Shown here piece by piece: positions 29,307-38,280 of a DNA stretch of 64,000 nt. Below the pieces are notes generated by a model. That model was not told where the DNA came from and did not search any database. It worked only from the letters and a program-made list of their open reading frames with translations. Each line of letters opens with the position of its first letter. Position 1 is the stretch's first letter. Source of the DNA: Gammaproteobacteria bacterium (lineage in GTDB: Bacteria > Pseudomonadota > Gammaproteobacteria > Arenicellales > Poriferihabitantaceae); assembly GCA_024644945.1 (NCBI GenBank), contig JAHEGU010000004.1, positions 60,895 to 124,894 on the forward strand, in the 5' to 3' direction. The position numbers and the translations under genes were made by a program.

Positions 29307-29861
29307 GTGCTTTCACTGGTTCCAAATTTACTGACACTTTTGAGAATTGCCGCATGCCCGGTTCTTGTACTGGTGCTGTATGAAAGGAACTATGAGGTTG
29401 CCTTTCTGTTATTTCTGGCTTCAGGCATTACAGATGGTCTGGATGGATTTATTGCAAAGAAATTTGACTGCGTTTCGACCCTCGGCGCGATTCTTGATCC
29501 AATTGCAGATAAGCTGTTAATCAGCAGCGCATACGTGATGCTTGTATTGTTAGGGGATTTGCCATTTTACTTGCTCGTAATAGTCATTTTCCGAGATTTG
29601 GTGATTGTGGTGGGCTACCTAGTTATGCGGGTACTTATGAATGAGGAGGTGCCGATAAGACCAATCTACTCAAGTAAGTTTAATACTTTCCTGCAGATCT
29701 CTTTAGTAGTATTTGTTCTTATCGAAAAATCGGGCTGGCTTATGATCCCATTTGCGACAGATTTTTTGATATTGGGCGTCGTCATCACATCGGTTCTGAG
29801 CGGCAGTTTGTACGTATGGCATTGGGGAATCAAAAGAGATCTTAGGGGGCAGGGTCTCTGA
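29307..29861 (+). CDS. CDP-alcohol phosphatidyltransferase family protein
   Basis: Membrane enzyme that joins a CDP-activated lipid to an alcohol, PgsA-like. The motif DGLDGFIAKKFDCVSTLGAILDPIADK keeps the conserved Asp and Gly positions of the family, with Lys in place of the usual Arg after Ala. Five to six hydrophobic segments, 184 aa. GTG start. It overlaps hda by one base; pairing of this gene with hda is common in gammaproteobacteria. The true product (phosphatidylglycerophosphate or another) is not resolved. Confidence 0.85.
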   Translation: MLSLVPNLLTLLRIAACPVLVLVLYERNYEVAFLLFLASGITDGLDGFIAKKFDCVSTLGAILDPIADKLLISSAYVMLVLLGDLPFYLLVIVIFRDLVIVVGYLVMRVLMNEEVPIRPIYSSKFNTFLQISLVVFVLIEKSGWLMIPFATDFLILGVVITSVLSGSLYVWHWGIKRDLRGQGL

Positions 29862-30556
29862 TGAACCAGCAGACTGTGATTCCACATGCTGGATTAAATG
29901 AGCAGACTTTAAGTAGCTTTTACGTTGGAGAGAATGGAGACCTTTTACTTCAAATAAAGGAAGCAGTGGCAGGAACCCGGGCTGATCCGATGTTATACCT
30001 CTGGGGTGAACGCGGAAGTGGGAAAACTCATCTGTTGAATGCATGCTGTGATCTCGCAATAGCTAATGATCGCCCATATAGATATCTGTCTTTAGAGGAC
30101 TTTTCCCAATTGAATGGGATGTTTGGGAAAATGTCATCCTCTCTGCTGGTATGTCTGGACAACCTGCATCTGGCAGAGACAGATTCAGGCATAGAGATTA
30201 AACTGCTGACACTATACGAGCAGGTAAAATCATGTAACGGACATCTGATAGCGGCCGGTCTCATGCCTCTAAACGAGATCAGGCTCGGTCTACCTGACCT
30301 TGTTTCGAGACTGTCTTCAGGTGGATCATTTCGTTTAGTCCCTCTTTGCGATTCTGATAAGCGCAAAGCCCTCGAACAGCGAGCAAGTTTACGTGGATTC
30401 TCGCTCGAACCTGCAGTGCTTGATTTCATCATGACACACTTTGATCGGGACACCACTTCCTTATTTTCACTTTTGGATAGGATAGACAGCGCTTCGCTCT
30501 CAAGCCACCGTAGAGTCACTATTCCATTTCTAAAAGATTTTCTGCGCTCTGATTAA
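29861..30556 (+). CDS. hda: Hda, DnaA regulatory inactivator
   Basis: DnaA-related AAA+ protein that works with the loaded sliding clamp to trigger ATP hydrolysis on DnaA. Walker A WGERGSGKTHLLNACC, Walker B SSLLVCLDNLHLAE and the arginine region DLVSRLSSGGSF are visible. No DNA-binding domain IV, as expected. 231 aa. Convergent with wrbA, with 32 bases between the stops. Confidence 0.92.
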   Translation: MNQQTVIPHAGLNEQTLSSFYVGENGDLLLQIKEAVAGTRADPMLYLWGERGSGKTHLLNACCDLAIANDRPYRYLSLEDFSQLNGMFGKMSSSLLVCLDNLHLAETDSGIEIKLLTLYEQVKSCNGHLIAAGLMPLNEIRLGLPDLVSRLSSGGSFRLVPLCDSDKRKALEQRASLRGFSLEPAVLDFIMTHFDRDTTSLFSLLDRIDSASLSSHRRVTIPFLKDFLRSD

Positions 30557-30588
30557 GAGTTTTTGCTCGTATGCGAATATAATCGCCG

Positions 30589-31191
30589 TCAACACTCAGT
30601 CCGATGAATTGCGACCGCGAGTTTGGCCACTCTTTCGCCCAATAGTCTTCCAAGCTGAATTTCATCTGTGCTAAACGCCGTGTTGTTGTCTCCCCCGGCA
30701 ACGTGGCTCGCGCCATATGGCGTACCACCAGATTGGGTGTGGCCAAGTGAAGAGCCACTAAACGGTAAGCCTACGATAACCATACCGTGGTGGATCAGTG
30801 GCAGCATCATTCCAAGCAGCGTGCTTTCCTGACCTCCATGCATACTGCCTGTTGAGGTGAACACCGCGGCAGGCTTGTCTTTCAATGCTCCGGCCAGCCA
30901 TTGGGCGCTAGTTTGATCGAAAAAATACTTTAGTGGTGAGGCAATGGTGCCAAAGCGAGTCGGACTGCCAAGAATCAGTCCGTGGCATTTCTCGAGATCA
31001 TCCGGTGAGACATAAATATCACCGTCTCTTGGAATATCGGGCTCAGTCGCTTCGGAAACAGCAGAGATCGCCGGAACTGTCCGCACTAGCGCTTCGCACT
31101 TATCAACGCTTTCAACGCCGCGCGATACATGAGATGCCAGTTCTTTTGTCGAGCCATGGCGACTATAGTACAGAACCAGAATTTGCTTCAT
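30589..31191 (-). CDS. wrbA: NAD(P)H:quinone oxidoreductase, WrbA-like flavodoxin
   Basis: FMN-dependent quinone reductase of the WrbA family. The N-terminal phosphate loop YYSRHGSTKELA, the stretch GSPTRFGTIASPLKYFFDQT and VFTSTGSMHGGQESTLLGMMLPLIHHGMVIVGLPF are clear. 200 aa. Its start overlaps the argF stop by one base, so the two are probably cotranscribed. Confidence 0.91.
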   Translation of the reverse strand: MKQILVLYYSRHGSTKELASHVSRGVESVDKCEALVRTVPAISAVSEATEPDIPRDGDIYVSPDDLEKCHGLILGSPTRFGTIASPLKYFFDQTSAQWLAGALKDKPAAVFTSTGSMHGGQESTLLGMMLPLIHHGMVIVGLPFSGSSLGHTQSGGTPYGASHVAGGDNNTAFSTDEIQLGRLLGERVAKLAVAIHRTEC

Positions 31192-32096
31192 TAACTTGTC
31201 AGTAGGAATTCCATTAGCGCTTTCTGAGCATGCAGACGATTTTCTGCTTCATCCCAAACTACGCTCTGCGGGCCATCAATAATTTCGGTGGTTACTTCAA
31301 CACCACGATATGCAGGCAGGCAGTGCATAAACAAGGCTTTGTTGCTGGCTTGAGACATTAACTTTTCATCGACACGGAACCCTGCGAAATTCGCCTCTCT
31401 TTGGCTTTTTTCCTGCTCCTGCCCCATACTTGCCCAAGTATCCGTCACGACCAGATCTGCACCCGAGGCTGCCTCAGCGGGATTATTGGTTAACAGCACA
31501 AACTCCTGGCAGGCTCGCGTTAATCCCTGATCAGGTTCATACCCAGGCGGTGTGGCCACTACCAGCTGAAACTCTAATAAGCGTGCCGCATTCATCCACG
31601 AATGGCAAACATTGTTTCCATCGCCAACCCAAGCTACCCTGATGCCTTTTATTTCGCCTCGATGCTCAAACCATGTTTGTAAATCTGCCAGCTGCTGGCA
31701 GGGGTGATTAAAATCTGATAAACCGTTGATAACAGGTATGCTTGCAGATTTTGCCATTTTTTCAACGCGATCGTGGGAGCCGGTTCGCATAATAATCAGG
31801 CTCGCCATACGAGACAAAACTCTAGCTGTATCCTCGATCGGCTCACCTCGACCAATGTGGGAATCCGACGGCGCTAGAAAAATTGCATTACCGCCCAAAT
31901 GTGTGACTCCGGTTTCAAAGGAAACCCTAGTTCGCGTTGAAGATTTTTCAAACACCATGGCGGCTGTACGGTGACGCAACAAATCCATTGTGACGCCATC
32001 AGCGAGTTCTTTCTTCATTTCGATAGCACGCGAAATGATCGAACGGATTTCATCCGGCTTCAAGTCCATCAAACTAAGAAAGTGTCTCGTTGTCAT
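31191..32096 (-). CDS. argF: Ornithine carbamoyltransferase
   Basis: Makes citrulline from ornithine and carbamoyl phosphate. Motifs are FEKSSTRTRVSFETG (carbamoyl-phosphate binding), GLSDFNHPCQQLADLQT, VTDTWASMGQE and the catalytic Cys in FMHCLPAYRG. 301 aa. Divergent from argG, the next enzyme of the pathway, across 236 bases containing a leftward terminator. Confidence 0.95.
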   Translation of the reverse strand: MTTRHFLSLMDLKPDEIRSIISRAIEMKKELADGVTMDLLRHRTAAMVFEKSSTRTRVSFETGVTHLGGNAIFLAPSDSHIGRGEPIEDTARVLSRMASLIIMRTGSHDRVEKMAKSASIPVINGLSDFNHPCQQLADLQTWFEHRGEIKGIRVAWVGDGNNVCHSWMNAARLLEFQLVVATPPGYEPDQGLTRACQEFVLLTNNPAEAASGADLVVTDTWASMGQEQEKSQREANFAGFRVDEKLMSQASNKALFMHCLPAYRGVEVTTEIIDGPQSVVWDEAENRLHAQKALMEFLLTS

Positions 32097-32181
32097 GTGA
32101 GAAAAAGTTGTTACTACAATAGGATAATGAGCGATTCCAGCAGCAAGCTAGGCTGATCGAATCAATATATTCCCAAAAACT

Positions 32182-32205
32182 AAAAAAGCGCCTGCTTCAG
32201 GCGCT
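32182..32205 (-). terminator. Rho-independent terminator on the minus strand, upstream of argF
   Basis: An 8-bp stem, AGCGCCTG with CAGGCGCT, and a 3-base loop are followed on the minus strand by a run of six T and then TTTTT. It lies before argF in the direction of argF transcription, so it would end a leader or a separate small RNA started near argG, not argF itself. Confidence 0.7.
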
Positions 32206-32289
32206 CGCTGAGCGGAAAGTTTACAGAATTGCCTGCGTAATTGCCAATTAGTGAACCAAGTAAACTGCGGGTGGTGTGTAAAATCCAAG

Positions 32290-32298
32290 TGATATACT
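32290..32298 (+). promoter_or_regulatory. Extended -10 promoter of argG
   Basis: TGATATACT ending 35 bases before the argG ATG; TATACT with an upstream TGn. No good -35 hexamer is seen. Same nine bases as at kdsD. Confidence 0.5.
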
Positions 32299-32332
32299 CG
32301 CGTTTTTTCCAATCGTATTAAAACGATCAACT

Positions 32333-33553
32333 ATGTCAGAGATAACCAAAGCAGTATTGGCCTATTCCGGCGGACTCGATACTTCTATCATTCTTAGGTG
32401 GCTGCAGGATGTATATCAGTGTGAGGTGGTGACGTTTACCGCAGATATCGGTCAAGGAGAAGAGCTAGAGCCCGCGCGAAAGAAAGCTGAACAATATGGA
32501 ATCAAAGAAATCTTCATCAAGGATCTGACCGACGAATTTGCGCACGACTATGTATATCCAATGTTCCGGGCCAACACAATTTATGAGGGCGAGTATCTCC
32601 TGGGCACATCCATTGCTCGGCCCCTAATCGCAAAGTATTTGGTTAAAACGGCTGCCGAAACAGGGGCCGATGCCATTTCTCACGGTGCAACTGGTAAGGG
32701 CAATGATCAGGTGCGATTCGAAATTTCATCGTATGCACTCAATCCCGCAATAAAAATCATCGCTCCGTGGCGGGAGTGGGATCTGACATCGCGAGAAAAA
32801 TTGCTTGAATATGCGGCAAAACACAATATTGAAATCGCTAAAAAGAAAGGGGGAGGGTCGCCGTATTCCATGGATGCAAATTTGCTTCATATTTCCTATG
32901 AAGGACTAGAGCTAGAGGACCCGTGGCATCCTCCGGCTGAGGACATGTGGACCTGGACTGTTTCACCCAGGGAGGCCCCGGATCAGGAAGAAGAATTGGT
33001 ATTGACGTTTTCAATGGGTGATATTGTGGCGATAAATGGAAAACAATTGACACCGCGTCAGGTGATGGAGGCATTGAATACTGCCGGTGCAAGAAATGGT
33101 GTAGGGCGGGCTGACATTGTCGAAAATCGATACGTTGGGATGAAATCCAGGGGGTGTTACGAAACCCCAGCTGGCACAATCATGTTAAAAGCGCATCGCG
33201 CGATTGAATCCATCACTCTGGATCGTGAGGTTGCCCATTTAAAAGATGAATTAATGCCACGTTATGCAAAGCTTATCTATAACGGATATTGGTTCAGTCC
33301 TGAGCGGCAGATGATGCAAAAAATGATCGATGCTTCCCAGGAAATGGTAAATGGTCGTGTAAGGCTCAGGCTCTTTAAAGGCAATGTCAGTATTTTAGGT
33401 AGGGAATCAGACGATTCGCTGTTCGATGAGAAAATTGCTACTTTTGATGAGGATGCCGGAGCCTATGACCAGGCAGATGCGACGGGTTTTATTCGCTTGA
33501 ATGCTTTGCGCATGCGAATTGCGGCACAAAAGGGTCGTAAGTATATAAGTTAG
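32333..33553 (+). CDS. argG: Argininosuccinate synthase
   Basis: Condenses citrulline and aspartate with ATP. The N-terminal PP-loop [15 protein letters not shown], the segment [15 protein letters not shown] and the [14 protein letters not shown] stretch are diagnostic of the bacterial type. 406 aa, usual size. A small hairpin (CTGGAA/TTCCAG, 33554-33570) without a T-run follows the stop. Confidence 0.97.
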   Translation: MSEITKAVLAYSGGLDTSIILRWLQDVYQCEVVTFTADIGQGEELEPARKKAEQYGIKEIFIKDLTDEFAHDYVYPMFRANTIYEGEYLLGTSIARPLIAKYLVKTAAETGADAISHGATGKGNDQVRFEISSYALNPAIKIIAPWREWDLTSREKLLEYAAKHNIEIAKKKGGGSPYSMDANLLHISYEGLELEDPWHPPAEDMWTWTVSPREAPDQEEELVLTFSMGDIVAINGKQLTPRQVMEALNTAGARNGVGRADIVENRYVGMKSRGCYETPAGTIMLKAHRAIESITLDREVAHLKDELMPRYAKLIYNGYWFSPERQMMQKMIDASQEMVNGRVRLRLFKGNVSILGRESDDSLFDEKIATFDEDAGAYDQADATGFIRLNALRMRIAAQKGRKYIS

Positions 33554-33594
33554 CTGGAACAAACTTCCAGTGAGAGGTTAGGCCGCACGAACTA

Positions 33595-34281
33595 TTGCTT
33601 TCAGTCATTATTCCGACATTGAATGAGGGTCGAACGATAGTCACCCTCGTACAGAATCTGATGAACTTACCGGGCGTCGGGGAGGTCGTTATTGTTGATG
33701 CTAGCGACCAGGATGAATCGTTACAAGCGTTAAGACAGGTTCAACGATCTGAACTGGTTTCCGTGATTACAAGTAACCGACGTGGGCGCGCAGTTCAGAT
33801 GAACCTGGGTGCTGATTCCTGCACGTGTGAAACACTATTGTTCCTGCACAGCGATACCGAGCTTCCGCAAAATGTTTACGATCTTATTGATGAACAACTA
33901 TCCAAGGCGAAATGGGGCAGATTCGATGTGAGATTGGACCACCCCGGAGTTCAATTTCGACTTATCGAGACTATGATCAACATACGATCCAGGCTAACCA
34001 ATCTCGCTACGGGAGATCAGGCGATATTTGTTGAGCAAGAGTTTTTTATCAATCATGGCGGATTCGCTGAAATTGGCTTGATGGAAGATGTTGAATTTTC
34101 CCGTCGTTTATCACGACGGTGGCCTCCAGCTTTAATAAAGACGCCGGTCACAACGTCAGCACGGCGCTGGATAGCTCAAGGGACTCTGAAAACTATTCTT
34201 CTTATGTGGAAATTACGTTTGCTTTATCGACTTGGGGTTGATCCGGATAAACTGGCGTTAAAGTATCAGGATAAAAAATAG
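33595..34281 (+). CDS. TIGR04283-type family 2 glycosyltransferase
   Basis: 228-aa GT-A glycosyltransferase with N-terminal SVIIPTLNEGRTIVTLVQNL, VIVDASDQDES and the metal-binding region LLFLHSDTELP. The layout, including TSNRRGRAVQMNLGA, matches the group labelled TIGR04283, often annotated as arsenosugar-biosynthesis glycosyltransferase. TTG start. It is followed at once by the TIGR04282 partner gene, the usual pair. The acceptor sugar here is unknown. Confidence 0.85.
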   Translation: MLSVIIPTLNEGRTIVTLVQNLMNLPGVGEVVIVDASDQDESLQALRQVQRSELVSVITSNRRGRAVQMNLGADSCTCETLLFLHSDTELPQNVYDLIDEQLSKAKWGRFDVRLDHPGVQFRLIETMINIRSRLTNLATGDQAIFVEQEFFINHGGFAEIGLMEDVEFSRRLSRRWPPALIKTPVTTSARRWIAQGTLKTILLMWKLRLLYRLGVDPDKLALKYQDKK

Positions 34282-34282
34282 T

Positions 34283-34972
34283 GTGATTGATCAACCGTCC
34301 ATACCGCTGTATCTATTCGCCAAAGCACCGGTGCCGGGCAATGTTAAAACACGCTTACAGCCTCAACTCGGTTCAGAAGGCTGTGCTGCCCTGGCAGTAC
34401 AGATGCTTACTCAATCAATAAAGAAAATTGCGAACCACTGGCCAGGAAAGTTTGTGCTTTGTGTGACACCCGACCAGGAAAACTCACACTTTATCAGCCT
34501 CTCAGATCGCTACGGGTGTGAGGTGATTAGACAAACAGGTTCAAATCTCGGTGACCGGATGTTGGGGGCGCTGGGTCATGGCGTCGCTGAATCGGGTGCT
34601 GCTGCAGTGATGGGATGTGACGTCCCGCAAATTACGGGCAGGGTTATAGCCGATGCGTGGAAATATATGCAACAAGGTGAGAATGTTTTAGGTCCCGCAA
34701 TTGATGGAGGATTCTATCTTCTCGGTTTGCATGCGCTTCGACAGGAGATATTTGAGGGAATTGAGTGGGGCGAGGATACAGTAATGGATCAGTTGCTAAG
34801 ACAGGCAGAGCAACTTGGCGTCGGATTTCGTAGGTTGGCGATTCTTCGGGATATTGATCGTTGGGAAGATCTCAAATGGCTCGCGGCTCACGATTCTCGC
34901 TATGCCAAGTATGTCAATGCCAATCCGGGTGTTGCGAGCTCGGAACCTAATCTTTTGAGTTTTAGTGATTAG
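34283..34972 (+). CDS. TIGR04282-type nucleotidyl/glycosyl transferase (DUF2064)
   Basis: 229-aa protein with the nucleotidyltransferase-like N-terminus FAKAPVPGNVKTRLQPQLG, then VMGCDVPQIT and AIDGGFYLLGLHAL, and the ending RDIDRWEDLKWL. These match TIGR04282/DUF2064, which pairs with TIGR04283 in many genomes. Its biochemical role is not proven to my knowledge. GTG start one base after the preceding stop. Confidence 0.85.
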   Translation: MIDQPSIPLYLFAKAPVPGNVKTRLQPQLGSEGCAALAVQMLTQSIKKIANHWPGKFVLCVTPDQENSHFISLSDRYGCEVIRQTGSNLGDRMLGALGHGVAESGAAAVMGCDVPQITGRVIADAWKYMQQGENVLGPAIDGGFYLLGLHALRQEIFEGIEWGEDTVMDQLLRQAEQLGVGFRRLAILRDIDRWEDLKWLAAHDSRYAKYVNANPGVASSEPNLLSFSD

Positions 34973-34974
34973 AG

Positions 34975-35955
34975 ATGACTTCTAGCGATAAAGACCGATC
35001 TGGTAAAGAGCCCAGCCTGGAATTTCAGTGGAGATTTTTAGGGCCCAGATTCTGGAGCACTTGGATATTATTAGGTCTTCTCTGGCTGGTGATGTTTCTG
35101 CCAAGACACTGGGTGATGGCGCTGGGTGCTTGGATCGGCGATCAGTTTCGCAAGCGAAATGAGAAGCGCCGACGCATCGCGGAAATCAACATAGCGCTCT
35201 GCTTTCCTGAGCTTGATCCGCAACAGCAACAACAACTTTGCATTGACCATTTTCGATGCTATGGGCGCGGATTGGTCGATATGGGACTTTCACTATGGGG
35301 TTCAGAAAATCGGTTACGAAAGTTGGTCTCGTTGGAGGGATTTGAGTCACATAGGAAATTGGTGCAAACACAGAATGTGCTGGTTGTGACCTGGCACCTG
35401 ACCACTCTGGAAATCAGTGCAAATGTGTTGACCCTTGCCGGAGATTCGGTATCAATGATGAAACCGTTGTCGAGCCCGTTGTTGACATGGCAAATTGCAA
35501 GAGGCCGTAGGCATCTCCATGCTGGAGATCCGATTTTGGTGACTCGCAGTACCGGTTTAAGACCTCTGTTACGAGGGCTCCGCGACGGGCGTCAATGCAT
35601 CCTATTGCCTGACGAAGATCTTGGAGACCAGGAGGCAGGTTACGTTTTCGTCCCATTTTTTGGGGTGCCCCGAGTTAATCTGACTACCCCAGGCAGATTG
35701 GCTAAGTCTGCCGGAGCAGCGGTGGTAACTTGCGCCACTCGACTGAATCCGGACACTGGAAAATATGTCTTCACCATCTCTCCTCCACTGGAGAATATTG
35801 ATGGCAATGATGCGGAAGCAGATGCTATTGCGATCAGCCAGGCTATGCAGCAATTGATTGAACAGGCCCCCGAGCAATATATGTGGACCTTCAGATGGTT
35901 TCGAACTAGGCCTGATGGCAGTGATAGCCCATATGATCCGGTAGCGCGAAAATGA
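34975..35955 (+). CDS. Lipid A biosynthesis acyltransferase (LpxL/LpxM family)
   Basis: Adds a secondary acyl chain to lipid A in the inner membrane. An N-terminal membrane segment (STWILLGLLWLVMFLP) precedes the catalytic HX4E motif in TWHLTTLEISANV and the DEDLGDQEAGYVFVPFFGV stretch. 326 aa, in the family range. LpxL or LpxM specificity cannot be told from sequence. Overlaps the next gene by four bases (ATGA). Confidence 0.9.
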   Translation: MTSSDKDRSGKEPSLEFQWRFLGPRFWSTWILLGLLWLVMFLPRHWVMALGAWIGDQFRKRNEKRRRIAEINIALCFPELDPQQQQQLCIDHFRCYGRGLVDMGLSLWGSENRLRKLVSLEGFESHRKLVQTQNVLVVTWHLTTLEISANVLTLAGDSVSMMKPLSSPLLTWQIARGRRHLHAGDPILVTRSTGLRPLLRGLRDGRQCILLPDEDLGDQEAGYVFVPFFGVPRVNLTTPGRLAKSAGAAVVTCATRLNPDTGKYVFTISPPLENIDGNDAEADAIAISQAMQQLIEQAPEQYMWTFRWFRTRPDGSDSPYDPVARK

Positions 35956-36953
35956 AAATTCTGGTGATTAAACAGACTTCTCTGGGCGACGTGCTGCATT
36001 CTACCGGTCATGTTCGAGCAATTAAACAAACCTGGCCCGAGAGTGAGCTGGTGCTTTTAACCGCTACTGGTTCGGCGGATATTTACCGTCACAATCCTTG
36101 GGTTGACAGAATGATCCTTGTAGATCGCTATCGGGTGAAACATAACTGGTTCAGGGAGCCGATATGGTGTATCCGCCACATGAATGATGTAATGGGTCAG
36201 GTTCGGTCAGATTGGTATGATGTTGCGTTCGACCTGCAGGGTTTAGCTAAATCTGCTGTTTTTCTTTATGGCGCTCGGGCCAAACAAAAATTCATCAAAG
36301 GCACATGGCCTGGAATCAAAGGTTATCGTCGATCGAATCTGCACGCGATCAGAGAAATGGACGGTGTTCTGAGACTTGCTGGGATCGAAAATATAGATAC
36401 CTCCATGGAGTTTGCTACCTCTGAACATGAAGTAGAGAAGATTGATAATCTCCTCGATAAGATCAATCCGACCGGTAAACCTTTCATAATATTAAGCCCT
36501 TTTTCTCGTTGGGCCTCGAAAGACTGGCCACTGGACCACTTTCTTAGAGTTGCTAAGGGTATTGCTGATGACCACTTGGTACTGCTCACTGGAGCTCCAG
36601 AAAGGGCAGCCCTGATAGAGCAGGCCTTGATGCGATCTCCCGAGTCTCCGATTATTAGTCTGGCGGGCAAGCTGAATCTTCTGGAATTTGCCGAACTGGT
36701 GCGTCGTGCGGCCCTGATGTTGACAGGCGACAGTTTCCCAATGCATGTTGCTGTTGCCTGCAAGACCAGGGTGGTGGCGCTGTTTGGCCCTACCGACGAG
36801 GCGAGGGTAGGGCCACCAGAGGGTCTTGGGCACGTAGTGCGGGCGCCGGACTGTCGCAAGTGTGACCGCAGGGATTGCCCACGAAATTGTCTCGCTAGAA
36901 TTACTGTCGAGAGCATTACACAAAAGGTTGAAGGGATTTTAGTCGACAGATGA
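35952..36953 (+). CDS. Glycosyltransferase family 9 (heptosyltransferase-like)
   Basis: GT-B enzyme that adds heptose or a related sugar to the LPS core from the cytoplasmic side. The N-terminal KQTSLGDVLHSTGHVRAIKQ, the donor-binding region LILSPFSRWASKDWP, and GDSFPMHVAVACKTRVVALFGPTDEARVGP are typical of WaaC/F/Q proteins. The C-terminal Cys-rich segment DCRKCDRRDCPRNC is like that of WaaQ-type enzymes. 333 aa. Coupled to the acyltransferase before it. Confidence 0.9.
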   Translation: MKILVIKQTSLGDVLHSTGHVRAIKQTWPESELVLLTATGSADIYRHNPWVDRMILVDRYRVKHNWFREPIWCIRHMNDVMGQVRSDWYDVAFDLQGLAKSAVFLYGARAKQKFIKGTWPGIKGYRRSNLHAIREMDGVLRLAGIENIDTSMEFATSEHEVEKIDNLLDKINPTGKPFIILSPFSRWASKDWPLDHFLRVAKGIADDHLVLLTGAPERAALIEQALMRSPESPIISLAGKLNLLEFAELVRRAALMLTGDSFPMHVAVACKTRVVALFGPTDEARVGPPEGLGHVVRAPDCRKCDRRDCPRNCLARITVESITQKVEGILVDR

Positions 36954-37081
36954 TTGATATTCGAAGCACTCATCGCAACAGAAGTATATCTTTGCTATTT
37001 CTATTGCTGGCCCTTACTTTTCAGCTAGGGATCCCTGTCTGGTCCAAACGCCAGCCCACGTATAGTTCAATTCAGAATTGA
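36950..37081 (+). CDS. Possible 43-aa single-TM protein coupled to the GT9 gene
   Basis: ATG overlaps the TGA of the glycosyltransferase gene (ATGA), giving 43 residues with one hydrophobic stretch (LLFLLLALTFQLGIPVW) after a basic N-terminus. The junction type is that of the other coupled genes in this operon. I do not recognise the product, and it could be a chance frame or the remnant of a longer gene. Confidence 0.35.
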   Translation: MIDIRSTHRNRSISLLFLLLALTFQLGIPVWSKRQPTYSSIQN

Positions 37082-37117
37082 TCTTGCTGAGGCGATCAAA
37101 CTGCTGGGGTGTCGGTT

Positions 37118-38098
37118 CTAATCATCGCCTCTGTCATGCGCTGCGTCTGAAAACAAATTCTGTTGATCGGTCAACATCATGTGATCAAATTCCTGCTGGG
37201 ATTCCTGGGCTTCTGCAGCCAGCCAATGACGAAATGCAGCTATCTGGGATTCGTTTTCACGCCCAGGAGCGCAGACAAAGAAATAAGAAACATTCGAGCG
37301 GCTCACGATTTCGGGAAACAATGTAACTAAGCGGCCGGCGTTGATATCGTCAAGAACATGGGCACTCCGGGCCAGCGCAATGCCCTGATGATCTATCGCC
37401 GCCTGCAGGGCCAGGCTGGTCTGGGGAAACTTAGTGCCGCTAGGCATCTTCGTCACAATTACCCCAGCATCGCGAAACCAGTCTCGCCAGCGGGGCAGGA
37501 TATCAATGGTACTCCGCCGAAGAAGTGGGAGGTTCAGAAGGTCTTGCGGTTTGGATGGGACCACGTGCTCCTTCAGAAAAATTGGACTGCAAACCGGAAA
37601 TACATATTCGGTCAATAGTAGCTCCTCGTATAGATCTCCCCAGTTTCCGTAACCGAGCCTGATTCCAACGTCCGCGTTTTCGCGATCAAATCCCACCAGT
37701 TCATCTGAAGTAGAAATCCATACATCAATATCCGGGTAGTCGTGGTTGAAGTGACCCAGTCTCGGTACTAACCATTTAAATGCGAAAGACTGTAATAAAG
37801 TCACCCTAAGGGCAGAGGGCCCCTCGCTGCTTTCAGATAGGTCCTCGAGAGTACTTGTAATTCGCCGGATAAAATCTCGCACTACGGGCACCAGCGCATG
37901 GCCTGCTTCCGTGAGTACGAGCCTGCGACCACGTCTTTCAAATAGCTTGAACCCCCATAATTCCTCGGCGTGGCGAATTTGATGACTGATCGCACTCTGG
38001 GTGACATGCAGTTCTTCTGCTGCACGCGTGTAGCTCAAGTGTCTTGCTGCCGCCTCGAGCGCCCGAAGTGCCGCAATTGGTGGAAACCTTATTGCCAT
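37118..38098 (-). CDS. LysR-family transcriptional regulator (GcvA-like)
   Basis: 326 aa with an N-terminal winged helix-turn-helix (LRALEAAARHLSYTRAAEELHVTQSAISHQIRHAEE) and a C-terminal periplasmic-binding-like effector domain. The opening residues FPPIAALRALEAAARHLS place it in the GcvA group. The last 20 residues are a non-conserved tail. It is divergent from a small ORF and DUF1127; LysR regulators usually control their divergent neighbour, and an operator-like palindrome lies between. Confidence 0.92.
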   Translation of the reverse strand: MAIRFPPIAALRALEAAARHLSYTRAAEELHVTQSAISHQIRHAEELWGFKLFERRGRRLVLTEAGHALVPVVRDFIRRITSTLEDLSESSEGPSALRVTLLQSFAFKWLVPRLGHFNHDYPDIDVWISTSDELVGFDRENADVGIRLGYGNWGDLYEELLLTEYVFPVCSPIFLKEHVVPSKPQDLLNLPLLRRSTIDILPRWRDWFRDAGVIVTKMPSGTKFPQTSLALQAAIDHQGIALARSAHVLDDINAGRLVTLFPEIVSRSNVSYFFVCAPGRENESQIAAFRHWLAAEAQESQQEFDHMMLTDQQNLFSDAAHDRGDD

Positions 38099-38148
38099 TT
38101 GAATGGTCTTAGACGCCCGATTAGGTTGGCAAATCGGTCTACTTCATA

Positions 38149-38177
38149 CATGAATAAATACTCATGAATAAGATGAG
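38149..38177. promoter_or_regulatory. Candidate LysR operator
   Basis: CTCAT (38161-38165) and ATGAG (38173-38177) form a palindrome with a 7-base spacer, fitting the T-N11-A LysR pattern. CATGAATAA also occurs twice in direct repeat, at 38149 and 38163. It ends ten bases before the -35 of the rightward promoter, a position suited to activation. Confidence 0.5.
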
Positions 38178-38187
38178 AATCTATCGT

Positions 38188-38216
38188 TTGAAATTGTTTG
38201 TTATGGCGCATATATT
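38188..38216 (+). promoter_or_regulatory. Sigma-70 promoter for the small ORF and DUF1127
   Basis: TTGAAA (38188-38193), a 17-base spacer and TATATT (38211-38216). The predicted start is near 38223, leaving a leader of about 58 bases. Confidence 0.6.
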
Positions 38217-38280
38217 CCACGTTCTTAAAGGGGCAACGTCAATCGGTTCCTTTTAACTAACTAACTATTTATTAGGAGTA

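Noticed and set aside
32159..32172. ArgR box upstream of argF
   Set aside because: GAAT and ATTC form an inverted repeat but are six bases apart, not four as in the ARG box, and there is no second box.
36323..36973. 216-aa open frame on the minus strand opposite the GT9 gene
   Set aside because: Shadow frame, rich in Ser and Arg from codon complementarity, no motif, no ribosome site.
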